From positions 20,808-84,807 of the forward strand of contig JAHREW010000019.1 of NCBI GenBank assembly GCA_020883125.1: a DNA stretch of 64,000 bases, in the 5' to 3' direction. The DNA comes from Microcoleus sp. CAWBG506 (GTDB lineage Bacteria; Cyanobacteriota; Cyanobacteriia; Cyanobacteriales; Microcoleaceae). Shown here piece by piece: positions 1-9,172 of this stretch. The translations under genes were made by a program, and so were the position numbers. Under the pieces are notes generated by a model that was given only the letters and a program-made list of their open reading frames with translations, was not told where the DNA came from and did not search any database. The first letter of the stretch is position 1, and each line of letters begins with the position of its first letter.

Positions 1-452
1 TTAACTTAGCTACAGACAGTCAAATTCAACCGATTACCGCACTTACTTTTACTGCGACTAATTGGAATGTTGCTCAAACTGTGCAGGTGAAAGCGGTTGA
101 TGATAGTTTAGTTGAAGGAAATCATACAGGTGCGATCGCGCATACAACCACCAGTACCGATACTAAATATAACAGCATCACGATTTTGCCTGTTAATGTC
201 GCCATTACCGATAACGACACCGCAGGCGTTACCATTACTCCCACTACTGCGACTGCAACGGAAGGCGGTGCAAATGGCAGTTACAGCGTTCAGTTAAATA
301 CTCAACCTACAGCACCTGTTACAATTAACTTAGCTACAGACAGTCAAATTCAACCGATTACCGCACTTACTTTTACTGCGACTAATTGGAATGTTGCTCA
401 AACTGTGCAGGTGAAAGCGGTTGATGATAGTTTAGTTGAAGGAAATCATACT
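1..452 (+). repeat. Near-identical 324-bp coding repeats
   Basis: Bases 1-127 recur exactly at 325-451. This is a 324-bp (108-codon) period within the Calx-beta-like repeats. Downstream units keep the period but have diverged, so this pair was duplicated or gene-converted recently. Confidence 0.85.
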
Positions 453-3400
453 GGTGCGATCGCCCATTCTTCTACCAGTAGCGATGTTAATTATAACGGC
501 ATCACAATTCCGGGTGTCAGTGTCGCCATTACTGATAACGACACGGCAGATTTCAGCGTCACACCTACAAACATAACTGCTACGGAAGGCGGTGCAACTG
601 GCAGTTACAAAATCAAGTTAACTTCGCAACCGACTGCACCAGTTAGTATTAGTTTCAATACTGGGAATCAACTCAATCCGATCGCTACGCCTATTACTTT
701 TGACAGCACTAATTGGAATGTGGAAAAAACTGTCACTGTCAGTGCGATCGACGACAATGTAGCACAAGGAACCCACAGCGGCACGATCGCTCACACAGCT
801 ACCAGTAGCGATGCAAATTATAACGCGAAAGTCATTCCCAATGTGACAGTATCGATTACTGATAACGATAGTCCCGGTGTTTCTATTGTCCAATCAGGAG
901 GCGGCACAGATATTGCTGAAGCAGGTGCAACGGATACCTACGGCGTAGTTTTGACTAGCGCGCCTGCTGCCAACGTCACGATTAACTTTGAAACAGGGAG
1001 TCAAATAAGTACGATCGCACCTCTGACTTTCACGCCGAATAATTGGAATGTTGCTCAAAATGTGACTGTTAAGGCGATCGATGACAGCATAGCGCAAGGA
1101 ACCCGCAGCGGCACGATCGCTCACAAGTCTGTCAGCCCCGATACCAAGTATAATAACCTGACGATTTCTCCTGTAACTGCCACGATTGCTGACAACGATA
1201 CCGCAGGTGTGAGTATTTCACAACAGAATATAACAGCTACAGAAGGCGGTGCAACAGGCAGTTATACACTCAAGTTAAATTCGCAGCCAACTGCACCAGT
1301 TACTATCAGTTTTGACGGGGGGAATCAAATAAGTGCGATCGCACCTGTCACCTTCGACGCTACTAACTGGAATGTCGCGAAATCAGTCACAGTAACGGCT
1401 ACAGACGATACGGTTGTGGAAGGAAATCATGCAGGGGCGATCGCGCATACTGTTACCAGTACCGATGTTAAATATAACAGCATCACAATTTCGCCTATTA
1501 ATGTCGCCATTACTGATAACGACACTGCGCCAATATCTCCAACACCAGCGCCAACACCGACACCAGCGCCAACGCCAGCGCCAACACCAGCCCCAACCCC
1601 AGCGCCAACCCCAGCGCCAATACCAACTCCTGCGTTACCAACCCCAACACCAACAACTGCAAACCCAACAGCCACACCATCAGCGACACCGGCTGGAATT
1701 ACTGTTAATCCTGCAAGTGGATTAACCACCACAGAAGCAGGTAAAACAGCAACATTTGAAGTCAAACTCAACAGTCAGCCTAATGCTGATGTCAAGATAG
1801 ATTTAGCAAGTTCCAATACAGCAGAGGGAATAGTTTCCCCGGTATCTCTTACCTTCAATTCAGCTAACTGGAATTCACCGCAAACAGTAACAGTTACAGG
1901 TGTTGAAGATAATATTGTTGATGGCGATAAAACTTATACCATTGTTACTGCCCCTGCTGTTAGTACGGATAGCAAATACTCTGGGTTAAATGCACCGGAT
2001 GCTGCTGTCACCAATAGCGATAATAATACTAGCAGCAGCACGTTTGCCATTGACCCTGTAACCGGTCAGGAATACAAAGAAGGTGAGCTTTTAGTTAAGT
2101 TAAGTCCTCAAGCGAGCGAAGCTACAATTCAAAGCGATTTATTTGCAGCTAACGGTGCGATCGAAGTCGAAAACCTCGTACCTCCAAGTCCTCCATCAAA
2201 TGCCATTAATTCTGCATTTACAAGCGGTACATTTTTCTCCCGGAGTGCATTCCAATTTGGAAACTTTACGCTTCCCAACCTAAATGTGGACTCGACACAA
2301 GAGCAATTACCGCAATGGCGATTGGTGAAAATAGCAGCCAACGCAGACTTGCAACAGGTTAAAGAAAATTTAGATCGAGATCCCAGAGTAGCAGCGGTTG
2401 AACTTAATTACACAGTATCGATCGACCAGTTTTCAAATAACTTTAACTTCAGCCAGCTTTTCAACAATGTATCGATTCTGGATACGCCAAGCGATCCGCG
2501 ACTTAATGAACTTTGGGGTTTGAATAATACCGCACAAACTGGTGGAAGATTCGATGCTGATATTGATGCACCAGAAGCATGGGATATTCAAAAAGGCAGC
2601 AAAAATGTGGTAGTTGCAGTAGTGGATACGGGTGTGGACTACAACCACCAAGACCTTGCTGCTAATATCTGGAGAAATACAGGAGAAATAGCAGGTGATG
2701 GCATTGACAACGACGGTAACGGCTACAAAGATGACGTGCGTGGCTACAATTTCATCAATAATAATAACAATCCCACAGATATCGACAGTCACGGAACTCA
2801 TGTTGCGGGTACTATTGGGGCAGTTGGCAATAACAACATTGGCGTTGTAGGCGTGAGTCAAAATGTTAGCATCATGCCTTTAATGGTTTTTCAAAGATAC
2901 CCTGATGGCAAATTGGGAGCTCCAACCGATGCCCTCGTAAAAGCTATTAATTATGCAACCCAAAAGGGTGCAAAAGTGATTAACGCTAGTTATGGGGGCT
3001 CTTCTTTCTCCCAAGCTCAAAAAGATGCGATCGCCGATGCTAATAAAAAGGGTGTTTTGTTCGTAGCAGCAGCAGGTAATGATGCTAAGAACAATGATAC
3101 TGTCGCACAATACCCTTCCAATTACGATCTCCCTAATATCATTGCGGTAGCAGCTACAACTGACAGTGACCTAGTAGCTTTCTTCTCCAACTATGGAAAC
3201 AATTCAGTAGATTTAGGGGCTCCAGGACAGAGTATTCTCAGTACGATTCCAGGGAATCAGTACGGTTTCAAAAGTGGAACTTCAATGGCTGCTCCCCACG
3301 TAGCGGGAGCGGCAGCCCTACTTTTAGCTCAAAACCCCAGTTTGAGTGTTACGCAGCTAAAAAATATCTTAATGAGGACTACAGATCCACTTCTTCCTCT

Positions 3401-5252
3401 GATTGGATTCACGGTTAGTGGAGGGCGTTTAAATATTCGCAGAGCTCTCAACCGCCCACCAGTGTTAAACTACGGCCCTACAACAACTCCGTGGCACTAT
3501 AACTATCTAAATGTCAGCAACTCATCGACATTCAATTACACTTTTCCTTGGAACACTTTTACCGATCCCGATCCGGGAGATACCCTCACCTACTCAGCAA
3601 CCCTCAACAACGGTCAACCCTTACCTTCTTGGTTGAGATTCAACCCCACTACTCGCACCTTTAATGGTACAACTCCAGGGCTGCAAAATTTGGCAATTAA
3701 ATTAACAGCAGTGGATACGGTAGGTGGCAGCGCGAGCGATGTGATTAACCTGACACTTAGCAGCCGAGGTGTGGTGATTGATGGATACATTGCGGGTGCG
3801 ACTTTGTTCTTCGATGCTAACAAGAATGGTGTTCTAGATGCCGGGGAACCATCAACTACTACTGACTCTAATGGTGAATATAATCTTGATATTGCTTTCG
3901 AGATTTTCGACAAAAATCAGAATGGGGAAATTGACCCATCAGAAGGCAATTTAGTTGCTTTTGGAGGCACTGATACCGCTACTGGTTTGCCTTTGGAAAC
4001 ACCAGTCACAGCACCTGCTGATGCCAGTGTTGTCACCCTTTTAACCAGTTTGGTAGCAGATTTAATTGACAAGGGAGTTGCACCGGAAACAGCGCAATCT
4101 CTGGTCAACTCTTCTCTTTCGATTCCCGCTGAAGTTGACATCACCGATTTTGACCCGATCGCAGCTACCGAAAATAATATATCGGGCGGCGTAGCAGTCT
4201 TAGGTGCAATGGTGAAAGTCCAAAACGTCATCACCCAAACTGCTGCTTTGATTGACGGTGGTTCCAGTGCAGCAACTAACACAATTGTCAAGGCTGTTGT
4301 CAGTGCAATTACGAATCCAATTCAATCCGGTACTGTTTTAAACCTCAGCAACGCAGCCACTTTAGAACCCATAATTCAGCAAGCTGCGGCGAAAATTAAG
4401 CAGATTGACCCCAGTTTCAACAGTCAAAAAGTCACCTCAATTACCTCGCAAGCTGCGACAGTAATGGCAACAGCAAATCAGCGGATTGATACTGCTGTCT
4501 CCAGCACAACAACATCAATTCCTGAAGCAGTCGCCCGCGTCCAAAAAGTAACTTTGGGCGCAACTACTCAAGACTTCAAAGCAGTTGGCGCAGGAAATAA
4601 GACAATTTCTCAGGTAGTTACTGACAATACTGGTGCTGCATTAGATAGCAAGATTCAAGCTGTCATATTACCTGTTGGGGTTGCGACTCCTGTAGTCACC
4701 GGCGATGCGGATTTGGGCAGCAATTCTCCCGATCGCATTCTCGGTACGAATGGCGACGATATCCTCACCGGCGACAGCGCGAATAATGTGTTGATGGGCA
4801 TGAGGGGCAATGATTCTCTCGATGGTGGCGCTGGGAATGATAGTCTTTTCGGTGGCAAGGATAGCGATATTTTGCTCGGAGGTATCGGTGATGATACCTT
4901 GTTTGGCGGCCGCGGTGCTGATAGTTTGAATGGCGGTGACGGCAATGATATTCTGCTGGGAGGTAAGGGTGATGATGCGTTGTTTGGCGGTTTGGGAAGT
5001 GATACTTTAACAGGAGGTAATGGTATTGATAATTTCTTGCTTTCTACCAATTCCGGTATTGATACTATTACTGACTTTGAAGTTGGTAAAGACTTGTTGG
5101 TATTGGGTAATGGGCTGACTTTCTCGCAATTGTCAATTACTCAAGAAAACAGTGCAACATTCATCCGCTTGTCAGCAACCGGAGAGATTCTAGCCTCTCT
5201 GAATGGGGTGTCAGCCAGCCTGATTAATGCTGCTGATTTCAGCCTAGCTTAG
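3..5252 (+). CDS. Calx-beta/subtilisin/RTX giant protein, 5' partial
   Basis: The reading frame is open from the left edge, so the N-terminus lies outside the window. In order: about five 108-residue Calx-beta-like repeats, each ending in an ITDND-type motif (bases 3-1530); a Pro-Thr-Ala linker (1537-1690); one more such repeat (1700-2030); a subtilase propeptide-like stretch (2050-2470); a peptidase S8 domain (2490-3440) with the triad Asp at 2625, His at 2790 and Ser at 3282 (GTSMAAPH context); a cadherin/Ig-like domain (3460-3765); an EF-hand-like DANKNG segment (about 3820); a helical region; and RTX-type GGxGxD nonapeptides (about 4735-5045). This indicates a calcium-stabilised extracellular or cell-surface protease. 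RTX C-termini usually mean type I secretion. The domain calls are firm; substrate and localisation are inferred. Confidence 0.88.
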   Translation, partial: NLATDSQIQPITALTFTATNWNVAQTVQVKAVDDSLVEGNHTGAIAHTTTSTDTKYNSITILPVNVAITDNDTAGVTITPTTATATEGGANGSYSVQLNTQPTAPVTINLATDSQIQPITALTFTATNWNVAQTVQVKAVDDSLVEGNHTGAIAHSSTSSDVNYNGITIPGVSVAITDNDTADFSVTPTNITATEGGATGSYKIKLTSQPTAPVSISFNTGNQLNPIATPITFDSTNWNVEKTVTVSAIDDNVAQGTHSGTIAHTATSSDANYNAKVIPNVTVSITDNDSPGVSIVQSGGGTDIAEAGATDTYGVVLTSAPAANVTINFETGSQISTIAPLTFTPNNWNVAQNVTVKAIDDSIAQGTRSGTIAHKSVSPDTKYNNLTISPVTATIADNDTAGVSISQQNITATEGGATGSYTLKLNSQPTAPVTISFDGGNQISAIAPVTFDATNWNVAKSVTVTATDDTVVEGNHAGAIAHTVTSTDVKYNSITISPINVAITDNDTAPISPTPAPTPTPAPTPAPTPAPTPAPTPAPIPTPALPTPTPTTANPTATPSATPAGITVNPASGLTTTEAGKTATFEVKLNSQPNADVKIDLASSNTAEGIVSPVSLTFNSANWNSPQTVTVTGVEDNIVDGDKTYTIVTAPAVSTDSKYSGLNAPDAAVTNSDNNTSSSTFAIDPVTGQEYKEGELLVKLSPQASEATIQSDLFAANGAIEVENLVPPSPPSNAINSAFTSGTFFSRSAFQFGNFTLPNLNVDSTQEQLPQWRLVKIAANADLQQVKENLDRDPRVAAVELNYTVSIDQFSNNFNFSQLFNNVSILDTPSDPRLNELWGLNNTAQTGGRFDADIDAPEAWDIQKGSKNVVVAVVDTGVDYNHQDLAANIWRNTGEIAGDGIDNDGNGYKDDVRGYNFINNNNNPTDIDSHGTHVAGTIGAVGNNNIGVVGVSQNVSIMPLMVFQRYPDGKLGAPTDALVKAINYATQKGAKVINASYGGSSFSQAQKDAIADANKKGVLFVAAAGNDAKNNDTVAQYPSNYDLPNIIAVAATTDSDLVAFFSNYGNNSVDLGAPGQSILSTIPGNQYGFKSGTSMAAPHVAGAAALLLAQNPSLSVTQLKNILMRTTDPLLPLIGFTVSGGRLNIRRALNRPPVLNYGPTTTPWHYNYLNVSNSSTFNYTFPWNTFTDPDPGDTLTYSATLNNGQPLPSWLRFNPTTRTFNGTTPGLQNLAIKLTAVDTVGGSASDVINLTLSSRGVVIDGYIAGATLFFDANKNGVLDAGEPSTTTDSNGEYNLDIAFEIFDKNQNGEIDPSEGNLVAFGGTDTATGLPLETPVTAPADASVVTLLTSLVADLIDKGVAPETAQSLVNSSLSIPAEVDITDFDPIAATENNISGGVAVLGAMVKVQNVITQTAALIDGGSSAATNTIVKAVVSAITNPIQSGTVLNLSNAATLEPIIQQAAAKIKQIDPSFNSQKVTSITSQAATVMATANQRIDTAVSSTTTSIPEAVARVQKVTLGATTQDFKAVGAGNKTISQVVTDNTGAALDSKIQAVILPVGVATPVVTGDADLGSNSPDRILGTNGDDILTGDSANNVLMGMRGNDSLDGGAGNDSLFGGKDSDILLGGIGDDTLFGGRGADSLNGGDGNDILLGGKGDDALFGGLGSDTLTGGNGIDNFLLSTNSGIDTITDFEVGKDLLVLGNGLTFSQLSITQENSATFIRLSATGEILASLNGVSASLINAADFSLA

Positions 5253-5263
5253 AGCATTATGTT

Positions 5264-5296
5264 AGAACCCCTACTTCTTCAAGAAGTAGGGGTTCT
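5264..5296. terminator. Bidirectional hairpin terminator
   Basis: A perfect 16-bp inverted repeat with a single-base centre lies between two convergent genes (stops at 5252 and 5317). The position and the long GC-containing stem suit a shared terminator. There is no long U-run, so it could also be a dispersed palindrome. Confidence 0.65.
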
Positions 5297-5316
5297 AGCT
5301 TGTAATTAGAGCTAAT

Positions 5317-6228
5317 CTAGCACTTCAATTTGCGTTTTGCTGCTAAAATACTAAGTCCGGCTACAGTACCGAACATAGTAGAAGGTTCTGGTACTGGTTC
5401 AGAAGCTTCTTTGGTAAAAGAGCTTTTAATGGCGATCGCATCATTAGCACATTCCGCAAACAAGTTAGCAATATAACTGCCAGAAGGCATTGATGATTTA
5501 TTAAAACTCAATCCAATTGTTTGAGAACCTTTGGCATTAAACTGAGCAAAATTCAAACCCAGGGCGCTTAAAGTTGCTGGGGTGAGAAAACTTATTTCTC
5601 CGACTTTTGTACCCGTAGCAATTGAGTTGAGAACCGTCCAGGTACCTGTTTGCTCAAAATAGGGGTCTGTGGCAGATAAATCGCCCATTGATGGTGTTCC
5701 ACCTGCTGACTTCACGCGATCGTTGAATTGACTTAAATTGGTAAAACCAGAATTTATTTGGGTGACATTTTTAGCAGTTACTTTACTGTAAACACCTGTG
5801 GTAGCTACACCGGAGTCGTTTCCTTCTGCAAAACGGATACCAAATAAGTTGCCTTTTGCGTTAGCTGTGTTAAAATCTTGACCGGAAAAATTGAAAAATA
5901 AATCGCCGTAATTGATATTGCCTCTTTGGACACCGCTGTTAGCATATCCTCCTAAGCTGAGATTGGAGTTGATGGCAATGAATGCGGTATCTGATGTTTC
6001 TTTGACGGCGATGCCATAAAATTCAAATTCGCCACCACCAATTTGAAGACCGGTCACACCATCATTGAAGGAGTCGATCGCATAATTCCAGCCATTAGAG
6101 AGGGTGGCTGCCGCTGCTTTTGGTTGTTGCGCTACGATAACTGCACATAACATAGCGCCTGAGTAAATCCATCGTCTCAAAGTTTTAGAACTTGAATTCA
6201 TTATGTTATTCATAAAATTATATTTCAT
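5317..6228 (-). CDS. PEP-CTERM exosortase-dependent surface protein
   Basis: A 303-residue protein. It has an N-terminal signal (basic residues, then a hydrophobic segment ending near Ala-Ala-Ala-Ala at about residue 41), a polar body, and a C-terminal sorting signal of the form VPEP, hydrophobic stretch, then a Lys/Arg-rich tail. Such proteins are exported by Sec and processed by an exosortase. The body resembles the cyanobacterial exosortase-dependent surface families (possibly XDD3), but I am not sure of the subfamily. No exosortase gene is in the window. The gene runs convergently with the giant protease-like gene and shares its intergenic hairpin. Confidence 0.8.
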   Translation of the reverse strand: MKYNFMNNIMNSSSKTLRRWIYSGAMLCAVIVAQQPKAAAATLSNGWNYAIDSFNDGVTGLQIGGGEFEFYGIAVKETSDTAFIAINSNLSLGGYANSGVQRGNINYGDLFFNFSGQDFNTANAKGNLFGIRFAEGNDSGVATTGVYSKVTAKNVTQINSGFTNLSQFNDRVKSAGGTPSMGDLSATDPYFEQTGTWTVLNSIATGTKVGEISFLTPATLSALGLNFAQFNAKGSQTIGLSFNKSSMPSGSYIANLFAECANDAIAIKSSFTKEASEPVPEPSTMFGTVAGLSILAAKRKLKC

Positions 6229-6306
6229 CTTTAAATTAAAACCGAAAATCTACAAATTATTTAAATTTTATCATGAATTATAGTCATTAATCTCTAAACC
6301 CGTGTT

Positions 6307-6636
6307 CTAAATAATCGCCGACAGTTCGTTGACGATCTTGACTCGTCCCTTGAGTACAGAACGCAACAAACGGTTCAGGGAGTTTCTGTCTTCGTCTTCG
6401 AGAGATTCGTCCAAAACAGCGGCCATCAAGCCATAGCGATCGGCTATGGTCAAAGTACCAGTATCGCTCACAGAAGCAAGTATTTCTGAAATAGCGCCAG
6501 GAATCAGTTGAATCAAAAACATGATATGTTGATTGAACTCTACATATATATCATCTCTGGTTCTCCCAAAATCCCTCGTGATGCCAGCATAGTCTATCTG
6601 GTGATATTTTGATACAGAGTACGTGACATTAAGCAC
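6307..6636 (-). CDS. Conserved hypothetical cyanobacterial protein
   Basis: A 109-residue, mostly helical soluble protein without signal or membrane segment. The C-terminal half (about residues 50-109: ISEILAS, IADRYGLMAAVLDESL, then a Leu/Arg-rich helix) has the look of a conserved small domain, but I do not recognise a function. It is divergent from nirA and shares the 471-bp intergenic region that holds the NtcA sites. Confidence 0.55.
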   Translation of the reverse strand: MLNVTYSVSKYHQIDYAGITRDFGRTRDDIYVEFNQHIMFLIQLIPGAISEILASVSDTGTLTIADRYGLMAAVLDESLEDEDRNSLNRLLRSVLKGRVKIVNELSAII

Positions 6637-6754
6637 TCTAATTGTGTGATGGTGACAACCAAGAGACTACGATCAATATCACAAAAATATTTCTAGCCAC
6701 CCAAGTCTAAAGATTTATTAATCTTTTTAACTCAGTGGGCATTTTTACCGATTT

Positions 6755-6769
6755 ATGCAAAAAACGCAT
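6755..6769 (+). promoter_or_regulatory. Candidate LysR-type (NtcB-like) site
   Basis: A dyad ATGC-N7-GCAT, which also fits T-N11-A, the LysR-family core. It lies 37 bp upstream of the first NtcA box. NtcB, a LysR regulator, is known to boost nirA operons in other cyanobacteria. The assignment to NtcB is inference. Confidence 0.4.
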
Positions 6770-6806
6770 GGGTGATACGCTAAAAATTCATAAAAGTCGA
6801 TGTTTT

Positions 6807-6848
6807 GTAAAAATAGCTACGAATATTTACGGTTAAGGGATTTACATT
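6807..6848 (+). promoter_or_regulatory. NtcA-activated promoter 1 of nirA
   Basis: A perfect GTA-N8-TAC palindrome at 6807-6820 is followed after 22 bp by TACATT (6843-6848), a TAN3T -10 box. This is the textbook class II NtcA promoter layout. It would give a long leader of about 250 nt before nirA. Confidence 0.75.
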
Positions 6849-6996
6849 AGTTCACAACCAAGGTGCACAGAAAGGCTGCGATCGACCGAAGCATCCGTAG
6901 CAACTATTACCAAAGTAGTTTCGTGGCTGTCTCAGCAGCACCTAGTAAAAATCTAATTTATAGATAGCCAACGATGCTTACAAGAAATGCGATCGA

Positions 6997-7038
6997 GTAA
7001 CTAGATATACAGTTTTAAATCAGTAAACTCACTAAGGT
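6997..7038 (+). promoter_or_regulatory. NtcA-activated promoter 2 of nirA
   Basis: A second perfect GTA-N8-TAC at 6997-7010 is followed after exactly 22 bp by TAAGGT (7033-7038), again TAN3T. The predicted transcription start is near 7045, about 60 nt before the nirA ATG. It is the promoter closest to the gene. Confidence 0.78.
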
Positions 7039-7107
7039 TAGCGAAAAATCACACTTTATGCCCCAAGTCAATAGCTCCCCCAACAAACCAGCCGCGAGGG
7101 TAAACCC

Positions 7108-8982
7108 ATGACCCAAACCGTAGAACCCAAAGCCACCTTAAACAAATTTGAAAAACTCAAAGCGGAAAAAGACGGCTTAGCCCTCAAAGCGGAACTGGAA
7201 GACTTCGCTAAAATCGGCTGGGAAGCAATGGACGCCACAGACCGCGAACATCGCCTGAAATGGCTAGGTATCTTCTTTCGGCCGGTCACGCCCGGAAAAT
7301 TCATGATGCGACTGCGCTTACCAAATGGCATCATTACCAGCAGTCAAACCAGAACCATGGCAGAAATTGTACAACGCTACGGAGATGACGGCAGCGCTGA
7401 CATTACTACCAGACAAAATCTGCAACTACGTGGCATTCTGATCGAAGACTTGCCAGATATCTTCCACCGCCTCAAAGAAGTTGGGCTGACCAGCGTCCAG
7501 TCTGGTATGGATAATGTGCGAAATATTACAGGTTCCCCAGTAGCGGGCTTAGACGCAGACGAACTAATAGACACGCGGGAATTGGCTTATCAAGTTCAAG
7601 ACATGATTACCAATTGTGGCGAAGGTAATCCCGAGTTTTCCAATTTACCGAGAAAATTTAATATTGCGATCGCCGGCTGTCGTGACAACTCAGTCCATGC
7701 CGAAATTAACGACATCGCCTTTGTCCCCGCTTATCAAGACGGCAACATCGGTTTCAATGTTTTAGTCGGGGGTTTCTTCTCCGCCAAACGCTGCGAAGCA
7801 GCCATTCCTCTCAACGCCTGGGCAAGTCCTAGCGACGTTGTAGATTTGTGCAAAGCTATATTAAGTGTGTACCGCGATCGCGGACCTAGAGCCAATCGTC
7901 AAAAGTCCCGCCTCATGTGGCTGATTGACGAGTTGGGCATCGAACAATTCCGATCCCAAGTAGAACAGGAATTAGGCCGTACTTTGCTTCCTGCTGCGCC
8001 CAAAGATGAAATCATCTGGGACAAACGCGATCACATCGGCATTTACGACCAAAAACAATCAGGTTTAAAGTATGTAGGCTTGCACGTTCCCGTCGGCCGA
8101 CTTGCAGCAGCGGATTTATTCGACTTGGCGAGAATTGCCGACGTTTACGGCAGTGGGGAACTCAGACTCACCGTCGAAGAAAACGTGATTATTCCCAACG
8201 TTCCTGAATCACGGATTGAATCCTTGGTTAAAGAACCGCTGCTAGAGCGTTTTTCCATCGACCCCGCACCCCTAACGCGAGCCTTGGTTTCCTGCACCGG
8301 CGCCAAGTTTTGTAACTTCGCCCTCATCGAAACCAAAAGCCGTGCGGTGGCAATGATTAAGGAACTCGAAGCCGAACTCTCAGTACCCAAACCAGTGAGA
8401 ATTCACTGGACTGGTTGTCCCAATTCCTGCGGCCAACCCCAAGTAGCAGATATCGGTCTCATGGGGACAAAGGTTCGCAAGAATGGCAAAACCCTCGAAG
8501 GTGTTGACATTTATATGGGAGGTACTGTCGGCAAAGATGCTCATTTGGGTAGCTGTGTCCAAAAAAGTATTCCCTGCGAAGACCTCAAACCTGTAATGAT
8601 TCAAATTTTAGTCGATCAGTTCGGGGCGGTTCCCAAGGCATCTGGGGAGGTAGCTTCTCTCAACCGACAATTGCTTTTGACGGTTGAGGAGGGCGAAACC
8701 ACCGTTCCCGCAGCGAAACCTCAGACATCTACTGTCATTTTCGCTCGATCGGGCAAAGAAGTTGCTTGCAGCGAAGATGAGTTCATCCTCGATGTTGCCG
8801 AACGCGCCGGGATTGAACTAGACAGCAGTTGCAGGTCGGGAACCTGTGGCACCTGCAAACAGAAACTTCTCGAAGGAAAAACAGTCTACGACGGTCAACC
8901 CGACGCAGCCGCTGACTTAGAACCAGGGTTCATTTTAACTTGTAGCGCGGGGGCGATCGGCAAAGTGACGATCGACGCCTGA
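7108..8982 (+). CDS. nirA: Ferredoxin-nitrite reductase with C-terminal ferredoxin domain
   Basis: A 624-residue protein that reduces nitrite to ammonium with six electrons from ferredoxin. It has two nitrite/sulfite reductase half-domain pairs. The siroheme/4Fe-4S ligands are visible as CTGAKFCNFA and CPNSCGQPQ (about residues 395-440). Ordinary NirA ends near 510-530 residues. Here about 85 further residues form a plant-type 2Fe-2S ferredoxin domain with C-x4-C-x2-C and a distant fourth Cys (CRSGTCGTC ... TCSAG). This NirA-ferredoxin fusion is known from some filamentous cyanobacteria such as Plectonema/Leptolyngbya. It is the first gene of the nitrate cluster and follows two NtcA-type promoters. 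A GAGGG-like RBS lies 9-13 nt upstream of the ATG. Confidence 0.95.
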   Translation: MTQTVEPKATLNKFEKLKAEKDGLALKAELEDFAKIGWEAMDATDREHRLKWLGIFFRPVTPGKFMMRLRLPNGIITSSQTRTMAEIVQRYGDDGSADITTRQNLQLRGILIEDLPDIFHRLKEVGLTSVQSGMDNVRNITGSPVAGLDADELIDTRELAYQVQDMITNCGEGNPEFSNLPRKFNIAIAGCRDNSVHAEINDIAFVPAYQDGNIGFNVLVGGFFSAKRCEAAIPLNAWASPSDVVDLCKAILSVYRDRGPRANRQKSRLMWLIDELGIEQFRSQVEQELGRTLLPAAPKDEIIWDKRDHIGIYDQKQSGLKYVGLHVPVGRLAAADLFDLARIADVYGSGELRLTVEENVIIPNVPESRIESLVKEPLLERFSIDPAPLTRALVSCTGAKFCNFALIETKSRAVAMIKELEAELSVPKPVRIHWTGCPNSCGQPQVADIGLMGTKVRKNGKTLEGVDIYMGGTVGKDAHLGSCVQKSIPCEDLKPVMIQILVDQFGAVPKASGEVASLNRQLLLTVEEGETTVPAAKPQTSTVIFARSGKEVACSEDEFILDVAERAGIELDSSCRSGTCGTCKQKLLEGKTVYDGQPDAAADLEPGFILTCSAGAIGKVTIDA

Positions 8983-9172
8983 TCTCACAATGTGATATTC
9001 AACACTATCAAATAGATAGTATGATGTCACTGCAAAGGAAATGATTTGATTGTGTGCGAACAAAGCCAAGCAATCTCACACCTATATTTTTGCTTTCCCA
9101 GGCACCAAGTTCGCACAAAATCTCACACCTTTATCTCACATAATCTCAAAGTACACCAAAAATTCAAGACAC

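Noticed and set aside
4655..5050. 131-residue Pro/Ser-rich minus-strand frame
   Set aside because: Antisense shadow of the RTX repeats.
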